Shown: piece by piece, positions 8,020-17,200 of the stretch | How positions within the stretch are numbered: position 1 is the stretch's first letter | How the letters are laid out: each line of letters opens with the position of its first letter | From: an uncultured Pseudomonadota bacterium | Lineage (GTDB): Bacteria; Myxococcota_A; UBA796; SXON01 | Direction: 5' to 3' | Assembly: GCA_903885375.1 (NCBI GenBank) | Contig: CAISIK010000219.1 | Coordinates: forward strand, 1 to 64,000 | DNA: 64,000 bases | Program-made: the position numbers and the translations under genes | Notes under the pieces: model-generated | The model's database searches: none | What the model was told of the DNA's origin: nothing | The model's input: the letters and a program-made list of their open reading frames with translations, nothing else

Positions 8020-9822
8020 ATGCTCGCGCTCCTCCTCGCCCCGGCGCTCGCTGCCGATCCCTCCGTGCTCTTCGCGGGGGAGGTGCGCGGGGGGCTCGCG
8101 GTGGATGGCTCGGGCGTGGCCACGCCGCACAACGGCTCCTCCACGTACTACGGCGGCCCCGACTTCCACCTCGCCATGCCGCCCGGGGCCGTGGTGGAGG
8201 AGGCGTGGCTGGTGCTCGTGTCGAAGAACGGAGGTTTTCCCTCCCAGCCGGAAACGCGCGTGCTCGTCAACGGCGTCTCGCTGGCGCTCGCCGACCTCGT
8301 GGCTTCCGGCGAACGTTACCTCGCCTACGCGCTGCCCCAGGCCGACTTCGGGATCGCCGCGGCCGGCGACTACGCCTACGAGGAGGCCGGGTCGGCGGAG
8401 GAGGAGGTGCGCGACGGCGCGGGCATCGGCGGCGCCACGCTCGCGGTGCGGTTCTCGGAGCCCGATGGGCGGGCGCGGCGGCGGTTGGCGTTCCTCGCGG
8501 GGTACGTGAGCGCCGTGGGCGGCTCGTTGCGGGCCGACGACTTCAGCACGGCCAGCGTGCCGGCGGGCGAGGACCTGCTGGTCTCCGTCGGGGTGGCGTG
8601 GGAGTGCGCCGAGGAGCAGGACGGCGTGGTGGAGGTGTCGGGCGATCCGACGGGGCAGGACGTGGGCGGGCGGGACGACGGCGGCGGGGCCGCCACGAGC
8701 TGCGCGGGCGATTGGAACTCCCTCTGGACGCAGGGCTCCTTCGGGGCCGACGAGGCGGGCCTCCTCGTGGGGGTGGACGGCGACGACCCCGACAGCGAGC
8801 CCACCGAAGGGGTGCCGAGCAACTCGCGCCTCTCCGATGAGCTCTGGCGCGTTCCCTACGGGGGAGAGTCCGAACCGGAGGTGGAGTACCGCTCGGGGAC
8901 GTCGGACTCCTGGATGTCGATCGTGGCCCTCTCCCTGGACCTGGACCACGATGGGGATGGCCTCCTCGATGAAGCCGACGGCTGCACCGACCTCGATGGG
9001 GATGGCTTCGGCAACGCCGACTACAACCCCGACTGCACGGTGGACTGCAACGATGCCGACACGCGCGTGGGCGCGCCCAAGGGCTACGCCGACCGCGATG
9101 GGGATGGGTACGGCAACCGTCGCGACTACGTGTGCGTGGAGACCGCCGGCTTCATCGACGACGACACCGATTGCGACGACACCCGCGCCGACGTGAACCC
9201 CGCCGGCGAGGAAGTGTGCGACGCAGACGACGTGGACGAGGACTGCGACTCGCTCGCCGATAACGCCGACCCCGACGCGCGCGGCACCACCAACTGGTTC
9301 GTGGATGCCGACGCCGACGGCTACGGCGATCCCAACGCGCTCGTGGCCGCGTGCGATGCCGAGCCCGGCTCCTGGTCCGGCGATGACTCGGATTGCGACG
9401 ACACCCGCGCCGACGTCAACCCGGCCGCGCTGGAGGTCTGCGACGACGCCGACACCGACGAGGACTGCGACACCCTCCGCGATGATGCCGACCCCGAAAC
9501 CACCGCCGAGCACTTCTGGTACCGCGACGAGGATGGCGATGGGTACGGCGACCCCGATCGTGTCCGCACCGCCTGCGACCTCGCCGAAGGCGAGGTGGCC
9601 GACCGCACCGATTGCGACGACGCCGACGCCGACATCTTCCCCGGCGCCCCCGACGCCTTCTTCGATGGTGTCGACTCCGACTGCAACGGGGATGACGCCC
9701 CCGCCCCCGAGGACCCCTCGGACTGCGGCTGCACCACGGGGACGCCCGGCGCTCCCCTCTGGGGGGTATTCCTCGGATTGTTGTGGGCATCTCGGCGTGG
9801 TTCCCGGCCGGGATTGCGGTAG
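8020..9822 (+). CDS. Surface protein with MopE-type metal-binding repeats and MYXO-CTERM-like tail
   Basis: 600 residues. Signal peptide (MLALLLAPALAADP), then about 300 residues of beta-rich domain of unknown type. Three tandem repeats of the putative metal-binding motif follow, each with an R/ADxDGDGYGD core and a later DDTDCDDTRADVNP-type element, ending in DADIFPGAPD. These Asp-dense loops resemble calcium-binding loops. The C-terminus is DCGCTTGTPGAPLW, a hydrophobic stretch and RRGSRPGLR: a Cys-x-Cys, membrane segment and Arg cluster like MYXO-CTERM signals for cell-surface sorting. It starts 4 nt after the phosphatase stop with GGCGG upstream, and is probably cotranscribed with the phosphatase. 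Confidence 0.85.
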   Translation: MLALLLAPALAADPSVLFAGEVRGGLAVDGSGVATPHNGSSTYYGGPDFHLAMPPGAVVEEAWLVLVSKNGGFPSQPETRVLVNGVSLALADLVASGERYLAYALPQADFGIAAAGDYAYEEAGSAEEEVRDGAGIGGATLAVRFSEPDGRARRRLAFLAGYVSAVGGSLRADDFSTASVPAGEDLLVSVGVAWECAEEQDGVVEVSGDPTGQDVGGRDDGGGAATSCAGDWNSLWTQGSFGADEAGLLVGVDGDDPDSEPTEGVPSNSRLSDELWRVPYGGESEPEVEYRSGTSDSWMSIVALSLDLDHDGDGLLDEADGCTDLDGDGFGNADYNPDCTVDCNDADTRVGAPKGYADRDGDGYGNRRDYVCVETAGFIDDDTDCDDTRADVNPAGEEVCDADDVDEDCDSLADNADPDARGTTNWFVDADADGYGDPNALVAACDAEPGSWSGDDSDCDDTRADVNPAALEVCDDADTDEDCDTLRDDADPETTAEHFWYRDEDGDGYGDPDRVRTACDLAEGEVADRTDCDDADADIFPGAPDAFFDGVDSDCNGDDAPAPEDPSDCGCTTGTPGAPLWGVFLGLLWASRRGSRPGLR

Positions 9823-9825
9823 ACT
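9820..9825 (+). promoter_or_regulatory. TANNNT element 5 nt before the PHP lipoprotein start
   Basis: TAGACT, then five bases, then GTG at 9831; no Shine-Dalgarno is present. The first three bases are also the stop of the preceding gene. Placement fits a -10 box of a leaderless transcript. Confidence 0.35.
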
Positions 9826-9830
9826 GGGGC

Positions 9831-11939
9831 GTGGTGGTGATTCCGCTGCTCCTCCTCGCCTGTGCGGGCCAGCCTTCGGGTGAGCGCCGTGAGGACTCCG
9901 ATCTGCCCGGGGACACTGCCCTCGAAGGCGACTCCGAGGTCGCTGAAACCGCGGAAGTGCCCGTTTCCACCGGCCCCACCTGCCGCCTGCACATCACGCC
10001 GAGCGCGGCAGCGGCGCCGGCGGATGGCCGTCCGGCCATCACCGTGCGGGTGCGGGCCACCGACCTCGATGGCGCCGCGCTTCCCGACGGCACGGTCGTT
10101 CGGCTGCATGCCAGCTCGGGGGCGCTGGAGCCGCTCCCGCCGCTGCAGGGGGGCGAAGCGAGCACGCGCCTCCACAGCGCCACGCGCCCCGGCCGGGTGT
10201 GGGTGGGCTCGCCCGACTGTGCGCTCGCGCAGCAGGTGGAGCTGGTGTTCACCCCGCTCGCCGCCTGGTCCGCCCAGCTTCACATCCACGGCAGCCTGTC
10301 CGAGGGCACCGGCACCATGCGCGGCTTCTCGCGCGCCGCCGATGAGGATGGGCTCGACCTCCTCTGGTGGACCGACCACGACCTGCTCTACCACAACAAC
10401 CCCGACCTCAGCCTGTCCACGCTCGACTGGGAGGAGGGTGGGCTCTCCGGCACGATCGCGGGAACGGCGGCGCTGGGTCCGTCGGAGTGGACGGTCAGCG
10501 ATCTCGGCGGGCTCGAGCGGGCGGAGCTCGTGGTGAACCCGTTCGCCGCGGCCCGCGGCGGGTACGGCCTCCGCGCGAGCGTCACGGGGGAGGACTTGCG
10601 CTCGCCCGATACGCGCCGGTGGCGCATCCACGCGAAGAACCTCAGCAGCGCGCGCGGCACCCTCGGCGGCGTCCAGATCTCGTTCAAGGTCCGTCGTCAG
10701 ATGGCCCTGGGCGCGCAGCTCCGTGTGGTGGTGCCGCTGAGCTCCAACGGCGGGCGCGCCGGGGCGGAGCGGCGCATCGTGTTCCATGACGGGGACACCC
10801 GGGAGCGGGACACCGCGGACACCCTGTGGGTGGCGATCGGGGGCGGGTCCGGCGAGTGGACGGAGGTGGTGGCGGACATCAGCGCGCTGGCCGATGCCAA
10901 CTGGCCCGACGACGAGCGCGATCTCTCCGCCGGCCTCGTGGACGTGGAGCTCGCGGCCAACCCCGGGGGCCGCGGCGCCTGGGACCTCGACGACTTCCGT
11001 TTCAGCCAGCGGGTGGTCGGCGATGACCTACGCGACGCCCAGCGCGATCTGCTCGATGAGTACGCCGCCGCCAACGGCATCGACACCCGCTCCTGGGTGG
11101 GCGCCGAGCTCAGCGGGTTCGGCGAGCCGCACCTCAACGCCTTCGGCTCCGATACCCTCCTGTTCGACTACGATCGTCCCGCCGGCTGGGGCCCCGCCGA
11201 CGCCGTGGCCGAGGTGCACGCCTCGGGCGGACTCGTGTCCTACAACCACATGTTCGGCGTGGAGATGGAGGCCTTCACCGACGCCGAGCGCGCCGAGCTG
11301 GTGCACGACCAGGTCGAGCTCCTCGCCGCCAACAACCGGTTCGGCGTGGACCTCCTCGAGGTGGGCTATCGGCATCGGGGCGGGCTGATCGGCGACTTCC
11401 TCGAGGTCTGGGATGCCCTCTCCATCCGGGGGCTCTACACCACGGGCATCGGCACCTCCGATGTGCACAACGACACGTCGTGGGCCACGACCGCCAACAA
11501 CTTCGTCACCTGGGTGGCCGCGGCCGAGCTCGACGAGGCCGAACTCCTCTGGAACCTGCGCCGGGGCGCGGCCTGGTTCGGCGACCCGCGGAAGTTCCGC
11601 GAAGGCGAGGTGTCCGTGTCGGTGCTGGTTCCCGCGGCGGGCGCCAGCCAGGGGCAGGTCGTGGTGGGGATGCAGGGCCCGGCGCAGGTGACGTTCGCGG
11701 CGAGCGAGCTCGAGCTCGGCTGGACGGTGCGGGCAATCGTGGACGGGGAGGAGCTCGAACGGACGCCGGTGCTCGCGAGCGGGCCGTTCGTGGGCGACGT
11801 GACCATCGACCCGCGCGGCGGCAAGGTGGTACGCTTCGAGGTGCTCGACGGTCAGGAGGACGGCATCCTCTACTCGAACCCGGTCTACTTCTCGGATACC
11901 GACGAAGGTGTGCCCGCCGAGCGGCTCCCCCGCCCATGA
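9831..11939 (+). CDS. PHP-domain lipoprotein (first of a tandem pair)
   Basis: 702 residues. Lipoprotein signal (VVVIPLLLLAC), an acidic linker, then a Big-1/invasin-like Ig domain (about residues 45-125, with DGTVVRLHASSGAL). The rest is a PHP-family metal-dependent hydrolase: HIHGSLSEGTG (His-x-His), LLWWTDHD, SYNHMFG and GIGTSDVH (Asp-x-His) supply the expected ligands. Between the first and later motifs lies an insertion of about 200 residues rich in beta strands ending in WDLDDFRFSQ, which looks like a carbohydrate-binding jelly-roll. Start is one of three consecutive GTG codons at 9831-9839; I use the first. The next gene is a paralogue beginning within this stop codon. The substrate is unknown; extracellular phosphoester or glycan ester is possible. 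Confidence 0.82.
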   Translation: MVVIPLLLLACAGQPSGERREDSDLPGDTALEGDSEVAETAEVPVSTGPTCRLHITPSAAAAPADGRPAITVRVRATDLDGAALPDGTVVRLHASSGALEPLPPLQGGEASTRLHSATRPGRVWVGSPDCALAQQVELVFTPLAAWSAQLHIHGSLSEGTGTMRGFSRAADEDGLDLLWWTDHDLLYHNNPDLSLSTLDWEEGGLSGTIAGTAALGPSEWTVSDLGGLERAELVVNPFAAARGGYGLRASVTGEDLRSPDTRRWRIHAKNLSSARGTLGGVQISFKVRRQMALGAQLRVVVPLSSNGGRAGAERRIVFHDGDTRERDTADTLWVAIGGGSGEWTEVVADISALADANWPDDERDLSAGLVDVELAANPGGRGAWDLDDFRFSQRVVGDDLRDAQRDLLDEYAAANGIDTRSWVGAELSGFGEPHLNAFGSDTLLFDYDRPAGWGPADAVAEVHASGGLVSYNHMFGVEMEAFTDAERAELVHDQVELLAANNRFGVDLLEVGYRHRGGLIGDFLEVWDALSIRGLYTTGIGTSDVHNDTSWATTANNFVTWVAAAELDEAELLWNLRRGAAWFGDPRKFREGEVSVSVLVPAAGASQGQVVVGMQGPAQVTFAASELELGWTVRAIVDGEELERTPVLASGPFVGDVTIDPRGGKVVRFEVLDGQEDGILYSNPVYFSDTDEGVPAERLPRP

Positions 11940-14050
11940 ACTGTCGCATGCTCCCCCTGCTGCTGGGTGCGGGACTCGCCGCCGGGTGCGGGCGTCCGGG
12001 CTCCGACGAGGAGGTCGGCGTGGGCCGCCGGGTGGGCAGCGTGGCGGGGCCGGACACGGCGCCGGAGGAGGACATCGCGCCTGCACCCCCGCTCGTCGGC
12101 GGCTGCCATGTGACCGTGCGCGCGGCCCGGTCGGGCATCCCCGCGGATGGGCACACCGCCGTGCCGCTCTCGCTCGTGGGCACCGACGATGCCGGTCGCC
12201 CGCTGCCCGATGGCACGGTGATCGGGGTGGTGGCCTCCAGCGGGCAGGTGTCGGGGGAGACCGCCCTGCGCGGGGGGCTCGCGGTGGCCGAGCTGCGCGC
12301 GTCTTCCTGGCCGGGCGACATCCAGCTCACCGCGCCACGCTGCCAGGTCGGCATGGCCGCGCCCCTCCGCTTCGAGCCGCTGCAGGCGGTGTCCGCGCAG
12401 TTGCACCTGCACGGCTCGCTCTCGGAGGGCACGGGCACCATGCGGGAGTTCAACGCCGACGCCGCTGCGGCCGGCCTCGATCTCCTCTGGTGGACCGATC
12501 ACGACTTCATCTTCCGTGAGCACCCGGAGCTCGACCTCGAGACCATCGACTGGGAGAACGGCACCGCGGAAGGTGAACTCCCCGGAACGATGGCCACGGG
12601 TAGCATCCCCTGGTCGATGGTGGACCGCGGTGGCACGCTGGGCGGGGCCTCGCTGTCCGTGCTGGCCGAGGCGGCGGCGGAGGGCTCCTACGGGGCGCGG
12701 GTGGAGGTGGGCGAGGTTCCCGCGGGCGGCGAGCACCACCGGTCGTGGGGGCTGTCCGTGCGGCAGATCTGGCAGCAGCGGCCCACGCTCGCGGGGCTTC
12801 AACTGTCCTTCCGGGTGCGCCGCAACGCGATGGCGGGCACCGCCACCTTCGCCGTGGTCGCCAACCTGAGCGGGGCCGGCGAGGGCGGGCGCGCCATCCA
12901 CTTCTACGATGGGCTCGCCGACTCCTCGGCCGGCAGCGATGAGCTCTGGGTGCCGATGGGGGCCCGGACCGGCGAGTGGGTGGAGGTGGTGGTCGACGTT
13001 TCCGCGCTCGCGGACGCCACGTGGCCCGAGCAGGAGCGCGACCTGAGCACCTCGATGTTCACGCTCGCACTCTCGGCCGAGGAGGGCGCCGAAGGCAGCT
13101 GGGACATCGACAGCGTCGAGTTCCGGCAGGCGCTCCGGGGGCAGGCGCTCCTCGACGCCCAGCGGGGCTTTCTCGCCGAGCTCGAGGGCGCGGGAGGGCC
13201 CGCCAACCTCGTGGGTCAGGAGATCACCGGCCTCGCCGAAGGGCACCTCAACGCCTTCGGGAGCAACGTGCCCCTGCCCGACTACCCCGGGCTCACAGGC
13301 GGCCTCGACGAGCTCGTGGCCGTGGCGCACGCCCATGGCGGCATCGTGGCCTTCAACCACCTGTTCGGCGTGGGGTGCACCCTCGCCGACGAGGCCAGCC
13401 GCGCGGAGCAGGTGGAGACCACGCTCGCGGAGCTGCTCGCCACCGAGGCCCACGGCTGCGACCTCCTCGAGGTGGGGTACCGGGAGCGGGTCGGCCAGAT
13501 CAGCGACTTCCTCCAGGTGTGGGATGGCCTCGCGCTCGAAGGCCAGCTCCTCACCGGCATCGGCTCCTCCGACATCCACGGCCGCGGCGAGTGGGGTGAG
13601 GCGCCGAACAACTTCATCACCTGGGTGGCCGCCGGCAGCGATGACGAGGCGGACCTCCTTCATGGGCTCCGTAGAGGGGCCGCATGGTTCGGCGATCCGA
13701 CCCTGTTCCCCGATGGCGAGGTGCAGGTGTCGTTCGAGGCGCCGGAGCTGCACGCGAGCACGGGCCAGGTGCTGGTGGGCGCCGCCGGCCCTGTACACAT
13801 GCGCTTCGCCGCCGACTGGCTCGATGCCACCTGGACCGTTCGGGTGATCGCCGACGGAGAGCTCCTCGCCGAGGTTCCCGTCGGCGAAACGGGCCCCTTC
13901 GCGACCGACTTCACCGTCAACGCCGAAGGGCTCCGCCTCGTGCGCGTGGAGGTGGTGGGCCCCGAGGCCTACCCGGTGCTCTACACCAACCCGATCTACT
14001 TCTTCGAGGAGGGTGCGGGCCTGGATCCCGATCGGTTGCCGGTGCCCTGA
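11936..14050 (+). CDS. PHP-domain lipoprotein (second of a tandem pair)
   Basis: 704 residues and collinear with the previous protein over its whole length: lipobox (LLGAGLAAGC), Ig-like domain (GRPLPDGTVIGVVASSG), HLHGSLSEGTG, LLWWTDHD, the inserted beta-rich domain ending WDIDSVEFRQ, AFNHLFG and GIGSSDIH. The ligand set of the PHP fold is therefore conserved in both copies, arguing that both are active. The ATG overlaps the previous stop as ATGA, so translation is coupled. The two proteins have diverged well beyond a recent duplication, with clear differences outside the motifs. Role unknown; probably an exported or surface metal-dependent hydrolase working beside its twin. Confidence 0.82.
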   Translation: MNCRMLPLLLGAGLAAGCGRPGSDEEVGVGRRVGSVAGPDTAPEEDIAPAPPLVGGCHVTVRAARSGIPADGHTAVPLSLVGTDDAGRPLPDGTVIGVVASSGQVSGETALRGGLAVAELRASSWPGDIQLTAPRCQVGMAAPLRFEPLQAVSAQLHLHGSLSEGTGTMREFNADAAAAGLDLLWWTDHDFIFREHPELDLETIDWENGTAEGELPGTMATGSIPWSMVDRGGTLGGASLSVLAEAAAEGSYGARVEVGEVPAGGEHHRSWGLSVRQIWQQRPTLAGLQLSFRVRRNAMAGTATFAVVANLSGAGEGGRAIHFYDGLADSSAGSDELWVPMGARTGEWVEVVVDVSALADATWPEQERDLSTSMFTLALSAEEGAEGSWDIDSVEFRQALRGQALLDAQRGFLAELEGAGGPANLVGQEITGLAEGHLNAFGSNVPLPDYPGLTGGLDELVAVAHAHGGIVAFNHLFGVGCTLADEASRAEQVETTLAELLATEAHGCDLLEVGYRERVGQISDFLQVWDGLALEGQLLTGIGSSDIHGRGEWGEAPNNFITWVAAGSDDEADLLHGLRRGAAWFGDPTLFPDGEVQVSFEAPELHASTGQVLVGAAGPVHMRFAADWLDATWTVRVIADGELLAEVPVGETGPFATDFTVNAEGLRLVRVEVVGPEAYPVLYTNPIYFFEEGAGLDPDRLPVP

Positions 14051-14061
14051 CCCGCGGGCGT

Positions 14062-14067
14062 TACGCT
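14062..14067 (+). promoter_or_regulatory. TANNNT element 5 nt before a small membrane-protein gene
   Basis: TACGCT, five bases, then ATG at 14073, with no Shine-Dalgarno. Fits a -10 element of a leaderless mRNA. Confidence 0.4.
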
Positions 14068-14072
14068 TCCAG

Positions 14073-14276
14073 ATGGACCTCTCTCCCGCCGCCCTCGCGT
14101 TCGGTGTCCTGTTCGGTCCGATCGGCCTCGCGATGGTGCAGATCGGGCGCAACCAGGCGCGGTTCCGCATGATCTTCGCGGGTGTCGCGCTGATGGGTTT
14201 CACCTTCTTCGCGGGCGGCGAGTGGTGGAGCTGGGTGGGCGGCGTCCTGCTCGTCGCGATCGGCGTCTGGAAGTAG
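14073..14276 (+). CDS. Small two-helix membrane protein
   Basis: 67 residues starting MDLSPAALAFGVLFGPIGLAM. Two hydrophobic segments (about residues 4-20 and 31-64, the latter possibly two short helices) are joined by a basic loop (RNQARFR), suggesting the loop faces the cytoplasm. I recognise no family. It is 22 bp after the PHP pair and ends 7 bp before the convergent metH stop. The longer frame from 14013 overlaps the PHP gene and is not needed. Confidence 0.6.
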   Translation: MDLSPAALAFGVLFGPIGLAMVQIGRNQARFRMIFAGVALMGFTFFAGGEWWSWVGGVLLVAIGVWK

Positions 14277-14283
14277 GCGCCGC

Positions 14284-17200
14284 CTACACCCGGAAGTAGC
14301 GGGCCTGCGGGTGGTGCACCACGATGGCGGCGGTGGACTGCTCCGGGAAGAGCTGCTCGTCGGCATCCATCGAAACGCCGATCCGGTCGGCGCCGAGGAG
14401 CCGCAGCAGGTGCTGCTGGTCGGCCATGTCGGGGCAGGCGGGGTAGCCGTAGGCGTAGCGGCAGCCCTGGTACTTCTTCCGGAAGAGGTCGGGCAGGTCG
14501 CGGGCGTCGTTGGCCGCGATGCCCAGCTCGGCGCGCATCTGCTTGTGCACGTACTCGGCGAGCGCCTCGGTGGCCTCCACCGCGAGGCCATGCAGGTAGA
14601 GGTACTCGGTGTAGCGGTTGGCCTCGAACCACTCCTGGCAGACCTCGGTGGCGCGCTGCCCCACGGTCACGAGCTGGAGGCCCACCACGTCCTCGTCGGG
14701 GCGCACGTAGTCGGCGAGGCAGAGGCCGGGCGTGCCATCGGGGCGGCGCTGGCGGGGGAACTGCAAGCGGAGGTCGTGGTCGAGGAAGACGAGCGCGTCG
14801 CCCTCGCTGCGCGCCCGGAAGAAGCCGTAGAGGGCCTGCGGGCGGAGGATGCCCTCCCGCGCGGCGCGGTCGGCGAGGTCCACGAGGATGGGGCGCACCA
14901 CGGTGCGGAGCTGCTCGGCGTGCTCCTCGGTGGTGAGGTTCTTGCGCAGGAAGCCCCACTGGAACTTGAAGAGCACGTCCTCGTTGAGCCACGGGAGGAG
15001 CGCCTTCAGGGGCACCTCGGCGAGGCGAGCCCCGAGGGTGGGCATCGGCGGCGCAGGCACGGGCTGGATGGGCTCGGCGTCGCGCGGATCGTAGGGGATG
15101 GGGCGCTCGGCGCGGCTCGGCAGGATCGGGCTGCCGTCGGGGGCGGCCTCCGCGGCATCGAGGGTGTCATCCCAGGTCGAGAGCTTCTCCATGAAGTGCA
15201 GGCCGGCGAAGGCATCTCGGGCGTAGCTCACCTTTCGCCCGTAGGTCTGGGAGCAGTCGTGCTCCACGTAGCTGCGCGTGAGCGCGGCGCCGCCGAGGAC
15301 CACGGGCGTCTTCCACCCCTGCCGCCGCATCTCCTCGAGGTTCTCCTTCATGATGACGGTGCTCTTCACGAGCAGGCCGCTCATGCCGATGACATCGGCC
15401 TGGTGCTCCGTCGCCGCCTTGAGGATCTGGTCGATGGGCTGCTTGATCCCGATGTTCACCACCTTGTAGCCGTTGTTGCTCAGGATGATGTCCACGAGGT
15501 TCTTGCCGATGTCGTGCACATCGCCGCGCACGGTGGCCAGCACCATCGTGCCCTTCGCCGGCCCCTGCACCTTCTCCATGTAGGGCTGCAGCCAGGCCAC
15601 GGCGGCCTTCATCGTCTCCGCGCTCTGGAGCACGAAGGGGAGCTGCATCTGGCCGGAGCCGAAGAGCTCGCCCACCACGCGCATGCCGTCGAGCAGGAGC
15701 TCGTTGATGATCACCAGCGGCGTGTAGGTCTTGAGCGCGTCCCCGAGGTCCACCTCGAGGCCGTTGCGGTCGCCCTCCACGATGCGCTCCTTGAGGCGCT
15801 CCTCCACCGTCTCCGCCACCTTCCGCACCGTCTTCTCCACGGTGCGATCGGCGAAGATCGCCAGGAGGCGCTTCAGCGGGTCGTAGCCCTCGCGCCGCCG
15901 GTCCCAGATGAGGTCCTCGCACACTTCGCGCACCTCGGGCTCAAGCTTGTAGAGCGGCGTGATCTTCTCGGCGTGCACGATGGCCGCGGTCATGCCGGCC
16001 TCCCGCGCGTGGTGCAGGAACACGGAGTTCAGCGCGTGTCGGGCGGCGGGGTTGAGGCCGAAGCTGATGTTCGAGAGGCCGAGCAGGATGCCGCAGCGGG
16101 GGAACCGTTCGGCGATGAGGCGGATGCCTTCGAGGGTCCACAGGCCGAGCTTGCGATCGTCTTCGTTGCCGGTGGCGATGGTGAAGGTGAGCGGGTCGAA
16201 CAGGATGTCGTCGGGCTGCATGCCGTGGCGGTTCACGGCGAGGTCGTACAGCCGCTCGGCCACGGCGAGCTTCTGGGCGGGGAGCTTGGCCATCCCCTCC
16301 TCGTCGATCGTGAGCGCGATGACCGCAGCGCCGTGCCGCTTGCAGAGGATGCACACCTGATCGAGGCGGGCCTCCCCATCCTCGAGGTTGATGCTGTTCA
16401 CGATGGGCTTGCCGCCGATGCGCTTCAGCGCGGCCTCCAACACCGGCACCTCCGTGGAGTCGATCACCAGCGGAGCCTGCACGCTCTGCACCATCCGGCG
16501 CACGAGCTCGTCCATGTCCACGACCTCGTTGCGGCCCACGAAGGCGGTGCACACGTCCACCGCGTGGCTGCCACCGCGCACCTGCTCCTTGCCCATGCCC
16601 ACCATGCCGTCCCAGTCCTGCGCGTCGAGCAGGCGCTTGAATTGGCGGGAGCCGTTGGCGTTGGTGCGCTCGCCGACCGCGAAGATGTCGGCCTGCTGGC
16701 GCATCGACACCGGTGAATAGAGGCTCGACGCGCTGGGGATGAACTCGGGCACCCGGTGCTTGGGCTTCATCCGGAGCACCTTCTCGGCCACGGCACGGAT
16801 GTGGTCGGGCGTGGTGCCGCAGCAGCCGCCCACCGCGTTCACGCCATCCTCCTTCACGAAGCGCACGTGCCAGTCGGCGAGCTCGGCGGGGCCGAGCGGG
16901 TAGTGGGTGCGCCCGTCCACGAGCTGGGGGAGCCCGGCGTTGGGGAGCACGCTGATGCGGGTGCGGCTGTGGCGGCCGAGGAAGGCGATGTGGCTCGCCA
17001 TCTCCTGCGGGCCGGTGGCGCAGTTGAGCCCGATGAGGTCGATGGGGTACTGCTCCAGCACGGTGAGCGCGGCGGCCATGTCGCTGCCGAGGAGCATCGT
17101 GCCGGTGGTCTCCATTGTGACCTGCGCCATGATGGGCACGTCGCGGCCCATGGCCTTGAGCTCATCCACGATGGCGGCCACGGCGCACTTGGTCTGCAGG

